Source of the DNA: an uncultured Eubacteriales bacterium
GTDB taxonomy: Bacteria; Bacillota; Clostridia; Oscillospirales; Acutalibacteraceae
DNA length: 64,000 nt
Direction of reading: 5' to 3'
Assembly (NCBI GenBank): GCA_900315285.1
Contig: OMYO01000005.1
Coordinates: 1-64,000, forward strand
A program made the translations under genes and the position numbers. Below, one piece after another: positions 16,306 to 26,660 of this stretch (position 1 is its first letter; every line of letters starts with the position of its first letter). The notes beneath the pieces are model-generated. The model was not told the DNA's origin and did not search any database. It saw only the letters and a program-made list of their open reading frames with translations.

Positions 16306-17103
16306 ATGGGACAGAAAGTTAACCCCACTGGACTCCGCATCGGTGTCATCAAAGATTGGGAATCCCGCTGGTATGCCAATGACAAGGACTTCAGCAAGAA
16401 CCTCCTTGAAGACTATCAGCTCAGAAAGTTCCTTCTCGACACCCTGAAGCCTGCAGGAGTTCCGAAGGTTGAAATTGAGCGTGACGCCAAGCGCATCCGC
16501 ATCAACATCTACTGCGCAAAGCCGGGCATCGTCATCGGCCGCGGCGGTTCTGAAATTGATAAACTCAAGGCCGTCCTCGAGCAGAAGACCGGCAAGCCGG
16601 TTTATCTCAACATCATTGAGATCAAACAGCCGGATCTCGACGCTCAGCTCGTCGCTGAGAACATCGCCGGCCAGCTGGAGAGACGTGTATCTTTCCGCCG
16701 TGCTCTTAAGAAGGCCATCAGCAACACCATGAGACTGGGTGCCAAGGGAATCAAGATCATGGTTTCCGGCCGTCTCGGCGGCGCTGAGATTGCCCGTAAA
16801 GAGACCTATCACGAGGGCACCATCCCGCTTCAGACCATCCGTGCCGACATCGACTACGGTTTCACCGAGGCTGCCACCACTTATGGCCGTATCGGCGTAA
16901 AGGTCTGGATCTACAAAGGCGAAGTCCTTCAGGGCAAGAACACCTCTGATGAGGACAACAACAGAAGAGACCGCAGAAATGGCGGCAGAGACCGCAGAAA
17001 CGGCGGCCGTGACCGTAGAAACGACCGCAGAAACGGCGGAAACCGCAGCCAGAGAAACAGCCGCGGCAACCGTAACTCCAGACGGGAAGGGGGAGCTGAA
17101 TAA
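16306..17103 (+). CDS. rpsC: 30S ribosomal protein S3 with Arg/Asn/Gly-rich tail
   Basis: 265 aa, some 45 residues longer than usual. The core is canonical: [20 protein letters not shown], the KH domain with [15 protein letters not shown], and the C-terminal domain with [10 protein letters not shown] and [13 protein letters not shown]. After [10 protein letters not shown] a low-complexity basic tail follows (about residues 213-265) made of RRDRRNGG-type repeats. S3 lines the mRNA entry tunnel, so the tail may contact mRNA. It overlaps rplP by 1 bp (TAATG). Confidence 0.97.
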   Translation: MGQKVNPTGLRIGVIKDWESRWYANDKDFSKNLLEDYQLRKFLLDTLKPAGVPKVEIERDAKRIRINIYCAKPGIVIGRGGSEIDKLKAVLEQKTGKPVYLNIIEIKQPDLDAQLVAENIAGQLERRVSFRRALKKAISNTMRLGAKGIKIMVSGRLGGAEIARKETYHEGTIPLQTIRADIDYGFTEAATTYGRIGVKVWIYKGEVLQGKNTSDEDNNRRDRRNGGRDRRNGGRDRRNDRRNGGNRSQRNSRGNRNSRREGGAE

Positions 17104-17531
17104 TGCTGATGCCCAAGAGAGTAAAACACAGAAAAGTGCAGAAGGGCCGCATGAAAGGTAAAGCTACCCGTGGCAACAAGGTCACCTATGGTGAGTATGG
17201 TCTTCAGACCCTTGAGCCCGGCAGAATTACTGCAAACCAGATTGAGGCTGCCCGTATAGCCATGACCCGTTACATCAAACGTGGCGGTCAGGTTTGGATC
17301 AAAATTTTCCCGGATAAGCCCGTAACCAGAAAGCCCCTTGAAACCCGAATGGGTAAAGGTAAAGGTGCTCCGGAGTACTGGGTATCCGTTGTAAAGCCGG
17401 GCCGTATTCTCTTTGAGATAGGCGGCGTATCCGAGGAGCTTGCCCGTGAGGCAATGCGTCTCGCCGGCAACAAACTCCCTGTTAAGACAAAGTTTGTTAC
17501 GAAGAAAGAACAGGAGGCTGAAACAGAATGA
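17103..17531 (+). CDS. rplP: 50S ribosomal protein L16
   Basis: 142 aa from the ATG at 17103; a second ATG at 17109 is equally possible and gives [15 protein letters not shown] precedes both. [41 protein letters not shown] is the L16 signature near the A-site tRNA. It overlaps rpmC by 4 bp. Confidence 0.97.
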   Translation: MLMPKRVKHRKVQKGRMKGKATRGNKVTYGEYGLQTLEPGRITANQIEAARIAMTRYIKRGGQVWIKIFPDKPVTRKPLETRMGKGKGAPEYWVSVVKPGRILFEIGGVSEELAREAMRLAGNKLPVKTKFVTKKEQEAETE

Positions 17532-17731
17532 AAGCGACTGAACTGAGAGAAATGTCTGCCGCAGAACTCGATGCAAAGCTTCTTGAACTCAAGGATGAGC
17601 TTTTCAAACTTCGTTTTCAGCAGGCAGTCAACCAGCTTGAAAACCCGACTCGCATCAAAGCCGTAAAGAAGGACATCGCCCGGATCAAAACCATCCAGCG
17701 TGATGTTGAGCTGAACGGCCAGGACGCCTAA
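17528..17731 (+). CDS. rpmC: 50S ribosomal protein L29
   Basis: 67 aa of two helices: [18 protein letters not shown] and [20 protein letters not shown]. Located at the tunnel exit beside L23. Coupled to rplP. Confidence 0.97.
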   Translation: MKATELREMSAAELDAKLLELKDELFKLRFQQAVNQLENPTRIKAVKKDIARIKTIQRDVELNGQDA

Positions 17732-17749
17732 GGAAGGAAGGTTTAGAGC

Positions 17750-18007
17750 ATGAGTGAAAGAAATCTTAGAAAGACTCAGGTCGGCATCGTGTCCAGTGAC
17801 AAGATGGACAAGACCGTAGTCGTAGAGGTACGTGACAGAGTCAAGCATCCTCTCTATAAGAAGATCGTAAACCGCACAGTTAAATATAAAGCTCACGACG
17901 AAAACAATGAGTGCCATGTCGGCGATAAGGTTCTTCTGATGGAAACCCGTCCCCTCTCCAAAGATAAGAGATGGCGCGTAGTTAAGATTATCGAGAAGGC
18001 TCAGTAA
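17750..18007 (+). CDS. rpsQ: 30S ribosomal protein S17
   Basis: 85 aa. [21 protein letters not shown] and [19 protein letters not shown] are diagnostic of this OB-fold protein. GAAGGAAGG precedes it. Confidence 0.97.
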   Translation: MSERNLRKTQVGIVSSDKMDKTVVVEVRDRVKHPLYKKIVNRTVKYKAHDENNECHVGDKVLLMETRPLSKDKRWRVVKIIEKAQ

Positions 18008-18025
18008 GAGAAGGAGGGAATCACT

Positions 18026-18394
18026 GTGATTCAGCAGCAGACACTCCTCAAGGTTGCCGACAACTCCGGTGCAAAAGAAATTATGTGCATCCGTGTTCTG
18101 GGCGGTACCGGTAGGAGATACGCCAACATCGGCGACGTCATCGTTGCTTCTGTCAAAAAAGCAACACCCGGCGGAGCTGTTAAAAAAGGCGATGTAGTGA
18201 AAGCAGTTGTAGTTAGAACGGTAAGCGGTGTTCGCCGTGAGGACGGAACCTATATCCGTTTCGACGAGAATGCAGCTGTCCTGATTAAAGACGACAAGAC
18301 CCCGAAGGGAACCCGTATCTTTGGGCCCTGCGCGAGAGAGCTCAGAGGAGCCGGTTTCACGAAGATCCTCTCCCTCGCTCCGGAAGTACTTTAA
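18026..18394 (+). CDS. rplN: 50S ribosomal protein L14
   Basis: 122 aa from a GTG start after [27 protein letters not shown] and the C-terminal [11 protein letters not shown] are family signatures. L14 contacts 16S rRNA at an intersubunit bridge and is the docking site of the silencing factor RsfS. Confidence 0.97.
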   Translation: MIQQQTLLKVADNSGAKEIMCIRVLGGTGRRYANIGDVIVASVKKATPGGAVKKGDVVKAVVVRTVSGVRREDGTYIRFDENAAVLIKDDKTPKGTRIFGPCARELRGAGFTKILSLAPEVL

Positions 18395-18412
18395 TGGGAG
18401 GTGCGTTTAAGA

Positions 18413-18730
18413 ATGAATAAGGTTCACGTAAAGACTGGCGACGAGGTTATCGTCATCAACGGTAAATATCGCGGACAGAAGGGAAAAGTTCTTGACGTTT
18501 CTCCTTCCGAGGGCAAAGTCATCGTTGAGGGTATCAACATCATCACGAAACACGTAAAGCCCCGTACCATGGGTGAGGTCGGCGGCCTGGTAAAGGCTGA
18601 GTCCGCTCTCTATGCTGACAAAGTTCAGCTTGTCTGCCCGAAGTGCGGCGAGGCTACCCGAGTCGGCCACACGGTCGTCGACGGCAAGAAGTTCCGCGTT
18701 TGCAAGAAATGCGGCGCTCAGTTTGAATAA
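18413..18730 (+). CDS. rplX: 50S ribosomal protein L24 with zinc ribbon
   Basis: 105 aa from the ATG at 18413, preceded by GGGAGGTG; an upstream GTG lies inside that site and is rejected. The KOW motif is [16 protein letters not shown]. The C-terminus carries [12 protein letters not shown] and CKKCGAQ, a four-Cys zinc ribbon that is absent from E. coli L24 but seen in many Firmicutes. Confidence 0.96.
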   Translation: MNKVHVKTGDEVIVINGKYRGQKGKVLDVSPSEGKVIVEGINIITKHVKPRTMGEVGGLVKAESALYADKVQLVCPKCGEATRVGHTVVDGKKFRVCKKCGAQFE

Positions 18731-18747
18731 AGGAGGGACCGTTAGTT

Positions 18748-19290
18748 ATGCCAGCTAGATTAAAGACATTTTACAATGACGAGGTCGCTCCCGCTCTTAT
18801 GAAGAAGTATGGTTATAAGAGCACCATGCAGATCCCGAAGCTTGACAAGATCGTTGTCAACTGTGCTTGCGGCGAGGCCAAAGATAACTCCAAGGTCATT
18901 GACTCTGTCATGAGCGACCTTGCCACCATCACTGGTCAGAAGCCGGTTCAGTGCAAAGCCAAGAAGTCCGTTGCAAACTTCAAGGTCCGTGAGGGCCAGG
19001 TCATCGGCGCAAAGGTCACCCTTCGCGGCGACAGAATGTATGAGTTCCTTGACCGGTTCTTCAACCTCGCACTTCCGAGAGTCCGCGACTTCCGCGGAAT
19101 CAACCCCAACTCCTTCGACGGCAGAGGAAACTATTCCATGGGCGTCAAAGAGCAGCTGATCTTCCCGGAGATCGAGTTCGACAAAGTCGACGCTGTCCGC
19201 GGAATGGACATCACCTTCATCACCACCGCAAATACCGATGAAGAGGCAAAAGAGCTGCTTACTCTCATGGGCGCTCCGTTTACCAAGTAA
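18748..19290 (+). CDS. rplE: 50S ribosomal protein L5
   Basis: 180 aa. [30 protein letters not shown] and [25 protein letters not shown] are conserved. Binds 5S rRNA with L18. Confidence 0.98.
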   Translation: MPARLKTFYNDEVAPALMKKYGYKSTMQIPKLDKIVVNCACGEAKDNSKVIDSVMSDLATITGQKPVQCKAKKSVANFKVREGQVIGAKVTLRGDRMYEFLDRFFNLALPRVRDFRGINPNSFDGRGNYSMGVKEQLIFPEIEFDKVDAVRGMDITFITTANTDEEAKELLTLMGAPFTK

Positions 19291-19303
19291 GGAGGAATGA
19301 ACT

Positions 19304-19489
19304 GTGGCTAAAACATCGATGAAAGTCAAGGCTGCAAAGCCTGCGAAATATTCAACCAGACAGCATAACAGATGCCAGATCTGCGGCAGACCACATGCAT
19401 ATCTCCGGAAATATGGAGTTTGCCGTGTTTGCTTCAGAGAGCTTGCTCACAAGGGTCAGATCCCGGGCGTGAAAAAAGCAAGCTGGTAA
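19304..19489 (+). CDS. rpsN: 30S ribosomal protein S14, type Z (zinc-binding)
   Basis: 61 aa from GTG after AAGGAGG. The short form with [20 protein letters not shown], i.e. Cys-x2-Cys and Cys-x2-Cys, binds one Zn(II). Cys-free replacement copies exist in many bacteria for zinc starvation; none is in this window. Confidence 0.97.
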   Translation: MAKTSMKVKAAKPAKYSTRQHNRCQICGRPHAYLRKYGVCRVCFRELAHKGQIPGVKKASW

Positions 19490-19518
19490 TTTGAGCAATA
19501 GCAAGGGAGGGTAAGAAA

Positions 19519-19917
19519 ATGCAGATCACTGATTCCGTAGCAGATATGCTCACCAGAATTCGTAATGCAAATTCCGCAAAGCATGATACAGTAGATGTCC
19601 CCGCATCCAACATGAAGAAAGCCATTGCTCAGATTCTTGTAGACGAGGGATACATCAAAGATTACACCGTCAAAGAGGACGGAAAGCAGGGCGTCATCAC
19701 CATCACCCTGAAGTATGGCCCGAACAAATCTCAGGTCATCACCGGCCTCCGCAGAGTTTCCAAACCCGGTCTCCGCATCTACACGAGCTGTGAGGATATG
19801 CCCCAGGTCATGAAGGGCCTCGGCATTGCCATCCTCTCCACTCCGAAGGGCGTCATGACTGATAAGGACGCACGCAAAGCCCATGTTGGCGGCGAAGTTC
19901 TCGCATTCGTTTGGTAA
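19519..19917 (+). CDS. rpsH: 30S ribosomal protein S8
   Basis: 132 aa. [13 protein letters not shown] at the start and [28 protein letters not shown] at the end fit S8. It binds helix 21 of 16S rRNA and in E. coli represses the spc operon. Confidence 0.98.
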   Translation: MQITDSVADMLTRIRNANSAKHDTVDVPASNMKKAIAQILVDEGYIKDYTVKEDGKQGVITITLKYGPNKSQVITGLRRVSKPGLRIYTSCEDMPQVMKGLGIAILSTPKGVMTDKDARKAHVGGEVLAFVW

Positions 19918-19930
19918 GGAGGAACAGTAA

Positions 19931-20476
19931 ATGTCACGAATCGGCAAAAAGCCCGTCGAGATTCCGGCAGGCGTTGAAGTCAAGATCGACGGAAACACTG
20001 TTACCGTAATAGGCCCCAAGGGCACCCTTACTCAGGCAGTGCATCCGAACATGAGTGTCGAAGTCGAGGGTAATGAGATCAAAGTTACCCGTCCGAACGA
20101 CAACAAAGAAAACAGATCGCTCCACGGTCTTACCCGTTCGCTCATCGCCAACATGGTAGAGGGCGTCTCCAACGGGTTCAGCAAGGCCCTTGAGATCAAC
20201 GGCGTCGGTTACCGTGCCGTCAAGAAGGGCAACGACCTCGAGCTCACCATTGGTTATTCCCATCTCGTCAACATGAAGACCCCGGAGGGCCTGACTGTTG
20301 AAGTTCCGGACAACAACAAGATCATCGTTTCCGGCCCTGACAAGCAGGCCGTCGGCCAGTTCGCAGCGGAAATCCGCAGCAAACGTCCCCCGGAGCCTTA
20401 CAAGGGCAAAGGCATCAAGTATGCCGATGAACACATCCGCCGCAAGGAAGGTAAAGCCGGTAAGGGCGGTAAATAA
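19931..20476 (+). CDS. rplF: 50S ribosomal protein L6
   Basis: 181 aa. [17 protein letters not shown] and the C-terminal [23 protein letters not shown] are diagnostic. Gap to rpsH is 13 bp. Confidence 0.98.
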   Translation: MSRIGKKPVEIPAGVEVKIDGNTVTVIGPKGTLTQAVHPNMSVEVEGNEIKVTRPNDNKENRSLHGLTRSLIANMVEGVSNGFSKALEINGVGYRAVKKGNDLELTIGYSHLVNMKTPEGLTVEVPDNNKIIVSGPDKQAVGQFAAEIRSKRPPEPYKGKGIKYADEHIRRKEGKAGKGGK

Positions 20477-20494
20477 GAGAAGGAGTGAATTCGA

Positions 20495-20854
20495 ATGGTT
20501 AGTAAGCCGGACAGCAACAAAGCTCGTCTCAAGAGACACAAGAGAGTTCGCGGAAAGATCACTGGCACTGCAAGCCGTCCGCGTCTCAGCGTTTACCGCT
20601 CACTCAACAACATCTATGCTCAGATCATCGACGATGAGGCAGGCAAAACTCTTTGCGCTGCTTCCACCAATGAGAAGAGCTTCACCGAGTACGGCGGAAA
20701 TAAAGACGCAGCCCGCGAGGTAGGCAAACTCATTGCCCAGCGCGCTGCAGAGAAGAATATCAAAGAAGTCGTTTTCGACCGCGGCGGTTATGTTTACCAG
20801 GGCCGTGTCGCCGAACTCGCAGAGGGTGCCCGTGAAGGCGGCCTCGAATTCTAA
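20495..20854 (+). CDS. rplR: 50S ribosomal protein L18
   Basis: 119 aa. [37 protein letters not shown] and [28 protein letters not shown] match L18, the 5S rRNA partner. Confidence 0.98.
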   Translation: MVSKPDSNKARLKRHKRVRGKITGTASRPRLSVYRSLNNIYAQIIDDEAGKTLCAASTNEKSFTEYGGNKDAAREVGKLIAQRAAEKNIKEVVFDRGGYVYQGRVAELAEGAREGGLEF

Positions 20855-20871
20855 GCAGAGGAGGAGTACTT

Positions 20872-21372
20872 TTGGCTAAGATTGATGTATCGAACTTAGA
20901 GCTGGAAGAGCGCGTTATCGCAATCAACCGTGTATCTAAGACTGTAAAAGGCGGCCGTATCTACAAATTCGCTGCTCTCGTCGTAGTTGGTGACAAAAAC
21001 GGTCTCGTAGGCTTCGGCCTCGGCAAATCCGGCGAGGTTCCGGATGCCATCCGCAAGGGTATCGAGGACGCCAAGAAAAATGTTATCCGTGTTTCCCTCA
21101 AGGGTTCCACCATTCCGCACGAGGTTATCGGCAAGTACGGCGCCGGAGAAGTTCTCCTGAAGCCGGCTGCTCCCGGTACCGGCGTTATCGCCGGCGGCCC
21201 GGTCCGTGCCGTTGTTGAGACCGTGGGCATTAAGGACATCCGTTCCAAGGCTCTTCGTTCCAACAACCCCTGCAACGTTGTTCGTGCTACCATTGACGGT
21301 CTGTCCCAGCTCCGCAATGTCGACGAAGTTGCAGAGATCCGCGGCAAGACTGCCAAGGAAATCTTAGGTTAA
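20872..21372 (+). CDS. rpsE: 30S ribosomal protein S5
   Basis: 166 aa from a TTG start after [38 protein letters not shown] is the double-stranded-RNA-binding part. Lies at the mRNA channel with S3 and S4 and affects decoding accuracy. Confidence 0.97.
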   Translation: MAKIDVSNLELEERVIAINRVSKTVKGGRIYKFAALVVVGDKNGLVGFGLGKSGEVPDAIRKGIEDAKKNVIRVSLKGSTIPHEVIGKYGAGEVLLKPAAPGTGVIAGGPVRAVVETVGIKDIRSKALRSNNPCNVVRATIDGLSQLRNVDEVAEIRGKTAKEILG

Positions 21373-21388
21373 GGAGGAGCGGTGAATT

Positions 21389-21574
21389 ATGGCAAACAGT
21401 AACGTACAGGTCAAGCTCGTCAAGAGCCTGATCGGCTGCAAGAAAGACCAGATCGCAACCGCTCATGCACTTGGTCTCTATAAGATCGGCGACGTTTCCA
21501 CTCAGCCGGTCAACCCCGCGACCCAGGGCAAGATCAACAAGATCAGCTTCCTTCTTGAGGTCGCTGAGGCGTAA
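21389..21574 (+). CDS. rpmD: 50S ribosomal protein L30
   Basis: 61 aa. [28 protein letters not shown] is the short bacterial L30 form. RBS AAGGAGGAG. Confidence 0.96.
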   Translation: MANSNVQVKLVKSLIGCKKDQIATAHALGLYKIGDVSTQPVNPATQGKINKISFLLEVAEA

Positions 21575-21593
21575 CGGTAGGAGGTGCGAACAG

Positions 21594-22037
21594 ATGAAAC
21601 TCAATGAGCTTAAACCGAGCGAAGGTTCCAAGCGCGAAGTAAAGCGGATCGGCCGTGGACCGGCCTCCGGTCAGGGTAAAACCGCCGGCAAGGGCCAGAA
21701 AGGTCAGAAGGCAAGATCTGGTTACAGCAGACGCTTCGGTTTTGAGGGCGGTCAGATGCCCCTTCAGAGAAGACTTCCGAAGAGAGGCTTCAACAACATT
21801 TTCGCCAAGGAGATCGTTACCGTAAACGTTTCCGACCTCGAGGCAAAGTTTGAGGACGGCGCCGATGTAGATGCTCAGGCTCTCATCAATGCCGGTCTCA
21901 TCAAAAAGGTGAAAGACGGTGTCAAGGTCCTTGGCAACGGCGACATCACCAAGAAATTAAATGTAAAGGTCAATGCTTATTCCAAGGCAGCAAAGGAGAA
22001 GATCGAAGCCGCCGGAGGAAAGGCAGAGGTGATCTAA
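21594..22037 (+). CDS. rplO: 50S ribosomal protein L15
   Basis: 147 aa from the ATG at 21594, with GTAGGAGGTG upstream. [41 protein letters not shown] is a standard L15 N-terminus. Its stop is immediately followed by the secY ATG. Confidence 0.98.
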   Translation: MKLNELKPSEGSKREVKRIGRGPASGQGKTAGKGQKGQKARSGYSRRFGFEGGQMPLQRRLPKRGFNNIFAKEIVTVNVSDLEAKFEDGADVDAQALINAGLIKKVKDGVKVLGNGDITKKLNVKVNAYSKAAKEKIEAAGGKAEVI

Positions 22038-23354
22038 ATGCTCCAGACGCTTGCCAATGCGTTCAAGACACCGGAAATCCGGAAGAAGATATTCTTCACA
22101 GCGTTTATCATTCTTCTGTTCCGTATCGGAGCTGCCATCAGTGTCCCGTTTACTGACGCCTCCATGGGTATCATCTCCGATACCGCATCCGCCAGTAACT
22201 TCATGAACTATCTGAACATGATGACCGGTGACGCTTTTGAGTACGGCACCATCTTCGCTATGTCGATCACGCCGTACATCAACTCCTCCATCATCATCCA
22301 GCTTCTCACTGTCGCCATTCCGGCACTCGAGAGGCTCACGAAGGAGGGCGATGCAGGCCGTAAGAAAATCCAGGTAATTACTCGAATCGTGGCAATTGTT
22401 CTGGCACTTCTTCAGTCTTCTGCGTATTATGTATACTTAAGAAGCTATGGCTATATCACCCTGGATGCCAACGGAGCCATGTTCCATGGTTTCTCCGCGG
22501 TCCTTCAGGCTCTGGTCATTATTCTCACCCTTACCGCCGGCTCCACACTTCTCATGTGGCTGGGTGAGGAGATCAACGAAAAAGGTATCGGCAACGGTAT
22601 CTCGATTCTCCTTTTCGCCGGTATCGTCTCCCGTTTCCCCAAGGACGTCATGGTTTACCATGAGCAGTTCAAGAGAGGCGGACTCTACTATGCATTCGTT
22701 CCGATCGCCTACGTTCTCATGGCAGCCATGATCGTGTTCATCGTCTGGCTCGACAACTCCGAGAGACGTATTCCGGTCGTTTATGCAAAGCGCGTCGTAG
22801 GCAGAAAGATGTACGGCGGCCAGAATACGAACCTTCCCATCAAGGTCAATATCTCCGGCGTCATGGCCATCATCTTCGCCAGCTCCATTCTCTCCCTTCC
22901 GCCCACAATCGAGATGTTCATCAAGAATCCGGGCAAGGGTGCGAGAACGTTCTTCAATCTGTTTGATTCCCAGAGCTGGTTCTACGGCATCCTGTACTTC
23001 ATCCTGATCATGTTCTTCGGCTATTTCTACAGTACGATCCAGTACAACCCCATCGAGATGGCCAATACACTCCGCCGGAACAACGGTTCCATCCCCGGCA
23101 TCCGTCCGGGCAAACCCACGTCGGACTATATTCAGAAAGAACTCTCCAGGATCACCTTTATCGGCTCGCTGTTCATCAGTGTCGTCGCCATTCTCCCGAT
23201 CATCTTCACTCAGATCACGAAGGCAACTTCCAGCCAGATGAACATTGCACTCGCCGGTACATCCGTAATCATCGTAGTCGGTGTAGCCCTTGAGACCGTG
23301 AGACAGCTGGAATCCCAGCTCATGGTCCGCCATTATAAGGGTTTCCTTGATTAA
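22038..23354 (+). CDS. secY: Protein translocase subunit SecY
   Basis: 438 aa, ten predicted membrane helices, standard length. Recognisable parts are the N-terminal IRKKIFFTAFIILLFRIGAAISVP, TPYINSSIIIQLLT, GNGISILLFAGIVSR and the ribosome-binding loop NLPIKVNISGVMAIIFASSIL. It is the channel of the Sec translocon in the cytoplasmic membrane. It starts directly after the rplO stop with no spacer; the ribosome binding site lies inside the rplO end (GGAGGAAAGG). Confidence 0.98.
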   Translation: MLQTLANAFKTPEIRKKIFFTAFIILLFRIGAAISVPFTDASMGIISDTASASNFMNYLNMMTGDAFEYGTIFAMSITPYINSSIIIQLLTVAIPALERLTKEGDAGRKKIQVITRIVAIVLALLQSSAYYVYLRSYGYITLDANGAMFHGFSAVLQALVIILTLTAGSTLLMWLGEEINEKGIGNGISILLFAGIVSRFPKDVMVYHEQFKRGGLYYAFVPIAYVLMAAMIVFIVWLDNSERRIPVVYAKRVVGRKMYGGQNTNLPIKVNISGVMAIIFASSILSLPPTIEMFIKNPGKGARTFFNLFDSQSWFYGILYFILIMFFGYFYSTIQYNPIEMANTLRRNNGSIPGIRPGKPTSDYIQKELSRITFIGSLFISVVAILPIIFTQITKATSSQMNIALAGTSVIIVVGVALETVRQLESQLMVRHYKGFLD

Positions 23355-23376
23355 TCTGAGAAAGGAACGCATTGCT

Positions 23377-24009
23377 ATGAAGATCATATTCCTTGGAGCG
23401 CCGGGCGCCGGCAAGGGCACCCAGGCAGAGCGGGTGGCAGATGCGCTGAGCATCCCCACCGTCTCCACCGGTAATATCATTCGCGAGGCACTTTCCAACG
23501 GTACCGAGATGGGCATCAAGGCCAAGACCTACATTGAGGCCGGCAAACTTGTTCCGGACGACGTCGTTATCGGCATCATCCAGGAGCGTCTTGCCAAGGA
23601 TGACTGCCAGAACGGTTTCATTCTTGACGGCTTCCCCCGTACCATTCCCCAGGCCGAGGCCCTCGAGGATATGGGAATCGATATTGACAAAGTTGTCGAT
23701 ATTGAGGTCCCGGACGAGGCAATCAAGGAGCGCATGGGCGGCCGTCGTGTCTGCCCGAAGTGCGGATCCACTTATCATCTGGTTACGAAGAAGCCGCAGA
23801 AGGACGGCATTTGTGATCGCTGCGGAGCAGAGCTCGTACAGCGCAAAGATGACGCTCCTGAGACGGTGGCGGATCGCCTGAAGGTCTATCATGACCAGAC
23901 GGAGCCGCTGAAGGACTTCTATGACAAACGCGGAAAACTCTCCACTGTGGATGGAGTTGGAAGCGTTGAAGAAATTGCAGAGCGGGTAAAGGCCGCTCTG
24001 GAGGCATAA
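23377..24009 (+). CDS. adk: Adenylate kinase
   Basis: 210 aa from ATG 23377 after AAAGGAA. P-loop GAPGAGKGTQ (residues 7-16), NMP-binding DGFPRTIPQAEAL, and a zinc-type lid CPKCGSTYH..CDRCG. The four lid Cys are those of Gram-positive, metal-binding adenylate kinases. Converts ATP and AMP to two ADP. Confidence 0.98.
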   Translation: MKIIFLGAPGAGKGTQAERVADALSIPTVSTGNIIREALSNGTEMGIKAKTYIEAGKLVPDDVVIGIIQERLAKDDCQNGFILDGFPRTIPQAEALEDMGIDIDKVVDIEVPDEAIKERMGGRRVCPKCGSTYHLVTKKPQKDGICDRCGAELVQRKDDAPETVADRLKVYHDQTEPLKDFYDKRGKLSTVDGVGSVEEIAERVKAALEA

Positions 24010-24011
24010 GC

Positions 24012-24770
24012 ATGATCGTGCTGAAGACCAGCGATGAGCTGGAAAAAATGAAACTTGCCAACAAGATTTCAGCTGATGCACTGAGAAAAGTCGGTGAGGC
24101 TGTAAGACCCGGCATCTCCACCTGGGAGCTGGACCAGATAGCCTATGATTTCATAAAGTCGCAGGGGGCCGAACCCAACTTCCTGGGACTCTATGATTTC
24201 CCCGCCACTGCATGCATATCCATAAACGACGAGATCATCCACGGGATCCCGAGCAAGAAGCGCATCCTGAAAGACGGCGACATCGTCTCTGTCGACCTCG
24301 GTGCTAAAATTGACGGGTACAATGGAGACAATGCCTACACGTTTTTCGTTGGCGATGTAGACCCTGAGGTCCGCAAAATGTGTGACACCACCAGGGAATC
24401 CCTTATGGCCGGCATTGACGCCGCAGTTCCGGGCAACCGGATCGGCGACATCGGACATGCGGTCCAGGAGTACTGCGAGAGCCGCGGATACGGAGTCGTT
24501 CGTGAATACGAGGGACACGGTGTTGGCACAAAGCTCCATGAAGATCCTGGTGTTCCCAACTACGGCAGAGCTGGCCGGGGCGTCCGGCTGCTCCCGGGCA
24601 TGACGATTGCCATTGAGCCCATGATTACTCTCGGCTCGCCGAAGATCAAGCAAATGCCCGACGGCTGGACCGTAAAGACCGCAGACGGCAAGGCCGCTGC
24701 ACACTATGAAAATACCATAGCAATTACTGACAACGGCCCCGAAATTCTTACCTGGGGCAGGACCCTTTAA
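24012..24770 (+). CDS. map: Methionine aminopeptidase, type I
   Basis: 252 aa. Starts 2 bp after adk. Metal ligands can be followed: [20 protein letters not shown] (two Asp), [13 protein letters not shown] (His), IAIEPMI (Glu) and ENTIAIT (Glu). Removes the initiator Met from nascent proteins. Confidence 0.97.
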   Translation: MIVLKTSDELEKMKLANKISADALRKVGEAVRPGISTWELDQIAYDFIKSQGAEPNFLGLYDFPATACISINDEIIHGIPSKKRILKDGDIVSVDLGAKIDGYNGDNAYTFFVGDVDPEVRKMCDTTRESLMAGIDAAVPGNRIGDIGHAVQEYCESRGYGVVREYEGHGVGTKLHEDPGVPNYGRAGRGVRLLPGMTIAIEPMITLGSPKIKQMPDGWTVKTADGKAAAHYENTIAITDNGPEILTWGRTL

Positions 24771-24784
24771 GGAGTTGGAAAAAC

Positions 24785-25003
24785 ATGTCCAAACAGGATA
24801 TGATCGAAGTCGAAGGAACTGTCGTCGAAGCTCTCCCCAACACAATGTTCAAGGTTGAGCTGGAGAACGGACATCAGATTTTAGCCCATATCTCCGGAAA
24901 ACTCCGGATGAACTTCATCCGCATTCTCCCCGGAGACAAGGTAACGGTCGAAATGTCGCCATATGACCTTACCCGTGGACGTATCACATGGCGGTCCAAA
25001 TAA
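24785..25003 (+). CDS. infA: Translation initiation factor IF-1
   Basis: 72 aa OB-fold protein: [47 protein letters not shown]. The KOW-domain gene that many Bacilli carry between map and infA is absent. Confidence 0.98.
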   Translation: MSKQDMIEVEGTVVEALPNTMFKVELENGHQILAHISGKLRMNFIRILPGDKVTVEMSPYDLTRGRITWRSK

Positions 25004-25046
25004 AGAGCACAACACAGGTTTTAATTACACTGGGAGGTAACACAGA

Positions 25047-25160
25047 ATGAAAGTCAGACCTTCTGTCAAAAAGATGTGCGAGAAATGCAAAATCATTAAG
25101 CGCAAGGGAAAAGTAATGGTTATCTGTGAAAATCCCAAGCACAAACAGCGCCAGGGCTAA
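25047..25160 (+). CDS. rpmJ: 50S ribosomal protein L36
   Basis: 37 aa starting at ATG 25047 after [27 protein letters not shown] then [15 protein letters not shown]. The zinc ligands are Cys-x2-Cys, Cys and His, the zinc-binding form. It is easily overlooked because of its length. Confidence 0.97.
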   Translation: MKVRPSVKKMCEKCKIIKRKGKVMVICENPKHKQRQG

Positions 25161-25199
25161 TCGTCCTGTATACCTAAAATTTTCGGAGGTGCAATAGAC

Positions 25200-25568
25200 A
25201 TGGCCCGTATTTCAGGCGTCGATCTGCCGAGAGATAAGAGAATTGAGATTGCTCTCACTTATATCTACGGTATCGGCAAGAAAACTGCAGACGACATCAT
25301 CGCCGCTACTGGAGTTAACCCGGACACCCGCGTCAAAGATCTGACCGAGGAAGATGTGTCCAAGCTCCGTGACTATATTGACAAGAATGTTACAGTCGAA
25401 GGTGATCTCCGCCGCGACACTGCATTTGACATCAAGAGACTCATCGAGATCGGTTCTTACCGCGGTACCCGTCACAGAAAAGGACTTCCGGTCAGAGGCC
25501 AGAATTCCAAGAACAACGCCCGTACCCGCAAGGGACCGAAGAAAACCATCGCAAACAAGAAGAAGTAA
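25200..25568 (+). CDS. rpsM: 30S ribosomal protein S13
   Basis: 122 aa. [33 protein letters not shown] and the tail [22 protein letters not shown] are diagnostic. The basic tail contacts P-site tRNA. Confidence 0.98.
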   Translation: MARISGVDLPRDKRIEIALTYIYGIGKKTADDIIAATGVNPDTRVKDLTEEDVSKLRDYIDKNVTVEGDLRRDTAFDIKRLIEIGSYRGTRHRKGLPVRGQNSKNNARTRKGPKKTIANKKK

Positions 25569-25583
25569 TCAGGGGGGATAATT

Positions 25584-25991
25584 TTGGCTAACAAAGGTTC
25601 TAAGAAGACCGCTGCTACCCGCGGCAGACGCCGTGACCGCAAGGTCGTAGAGCGCGGCTCCGCTCATATCCAGTCCACCTTCAACAACACCATCGTTACC
25701 ATCACCGATACGCAGGGCAACGCTGTTTCCTGGGCATCCGCCGGTGAGCTCGGCTTCCGCGGTTCCAAGAAATCGACTCCGTTCGCTGCACAGACCGCCG
25801 CAGAGACTGCTGCCAAGGTCGCTCTCGAGCATGGTATGAAGACCATCGAAGTTTACGTCAAGGGCCCGGGCGCCGGACGTGAATCCGCCATCCGCGCACT
25901 GCAGACTGCAGGTCTGGAAGTAACTTCCATCAAGGATGTCACTCCTATCCCGCACAATGGCTGCCGTCCGCCGAAGAGAAGACGTGTCTGA
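25584..25991 (+). CDS. rpsK: 30S ribosomal protein S11
   Basis: 135 aa from a TTG start after [52 protein letters not shown] and [18 protein letters not shown] are the S11 signature. Confidence 0.97.
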   Translation: MANKGSKKTAATRGRRRDRKVVERGSAHIQSTFNNTIVTITDTQGNAVSWASAGELGFRGSKKSTPFAAQTAAETAAKVALEHGMKTIEVYVKGPGAGRESAIRALQTAGLEVTSIKDVTPIPHNGCRPPKRRRV

Positions 25992-26013
25992 CACCTAAGG
26001 AGGATTTTCAATT

Positions 26014-26616
26014 ATGGCAAAAAATAATGCGCCTGTCGCCAAGCGCGCCAAGGCTCTCAATGTTTCTCCTGCTGTCCTCGGTTACAACAAGAAAGAGACC
26101 CATCGCAACCCGAAGGGCAATATGAGAAGAAAACAGTCTGAGTACGCCCTTCAGCTCAACGAGAAGCAGAAGGTCAAGTTCGTATATGGTATCCAGGAAA
26201 AGCAGTTCTCCAACTACTATGCGAAGGCTGAGAAAATGGCCGGTAAGTCCGGCGAGAATCTCCTGGTTCTCTGCGAGCGCCGTCTCGACAATGTCGTATA
26301 TCATCTGGGCTTCGCTTCCACCCGTCGCCAGGCCCGTCAGCTTGTCAATCACGGTCACTTCACCGTTGACGGCAAGAAGGTCAACATTCCGTCTTTCCAG
26401 GTAAAACCTGGCATGGAGATCGCTGTTAAAGAGAAGAGCCTTTCCTCTCCGATCTTTACCCGTCTCACCGGCGAGGATGCCCCCATCGTCAACATTCCCG
26501 AGTGGCTTGAGAGAGACAAGAATGCTCTTAAGGGCAAGGTCCTTAGAATGCCGACCCGCGACGACGTTGACTTTGACGTCGAGGAACACCTCATCGTCGA
26601 GTACTACTCGAAATAA
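26014..26616 (+). CDS. rpsD: 30S ribosomal protein S4, Cys-free N-terminal variant
   Basis: 200 aa. The S4 RNA-binding domain is normal (LCERRLDNVVYHLGFASTRRQARQLVNHGHFTVDGKKVNIPS). The N-terminus (MAKNNAPVAKRAKALNVSPAVLGYNKK) lacks the four Cys of the zinc-binding form, so this is the zinc-independent version known from several Clostridia. Sits in the alpha operon next to rpoA. Confidence 0.95.
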   Translation: MAKNNAPVAKRAKALNVSPAVLGYNKKETHRNPKGNMRRKQSEYALQLNEKQKVKFVYGIQEKQFSNYYAKAEKMAGKSGENLLVLCERRLDNVVYHLGFASTRRQARQLVNHGHFTVDGKKVNIPSFQVKPGMEIAVKEKSLSSPIFTRLTGEDAPIVNIPEWLERDKNALKGKVLRMPTRDDVDFDVEEHLIVEYYSK

Positions 26617-26660
26617 TGCCACGTAAACCCCGACATATCTAACTTTAAGGAGGGTTTTGA

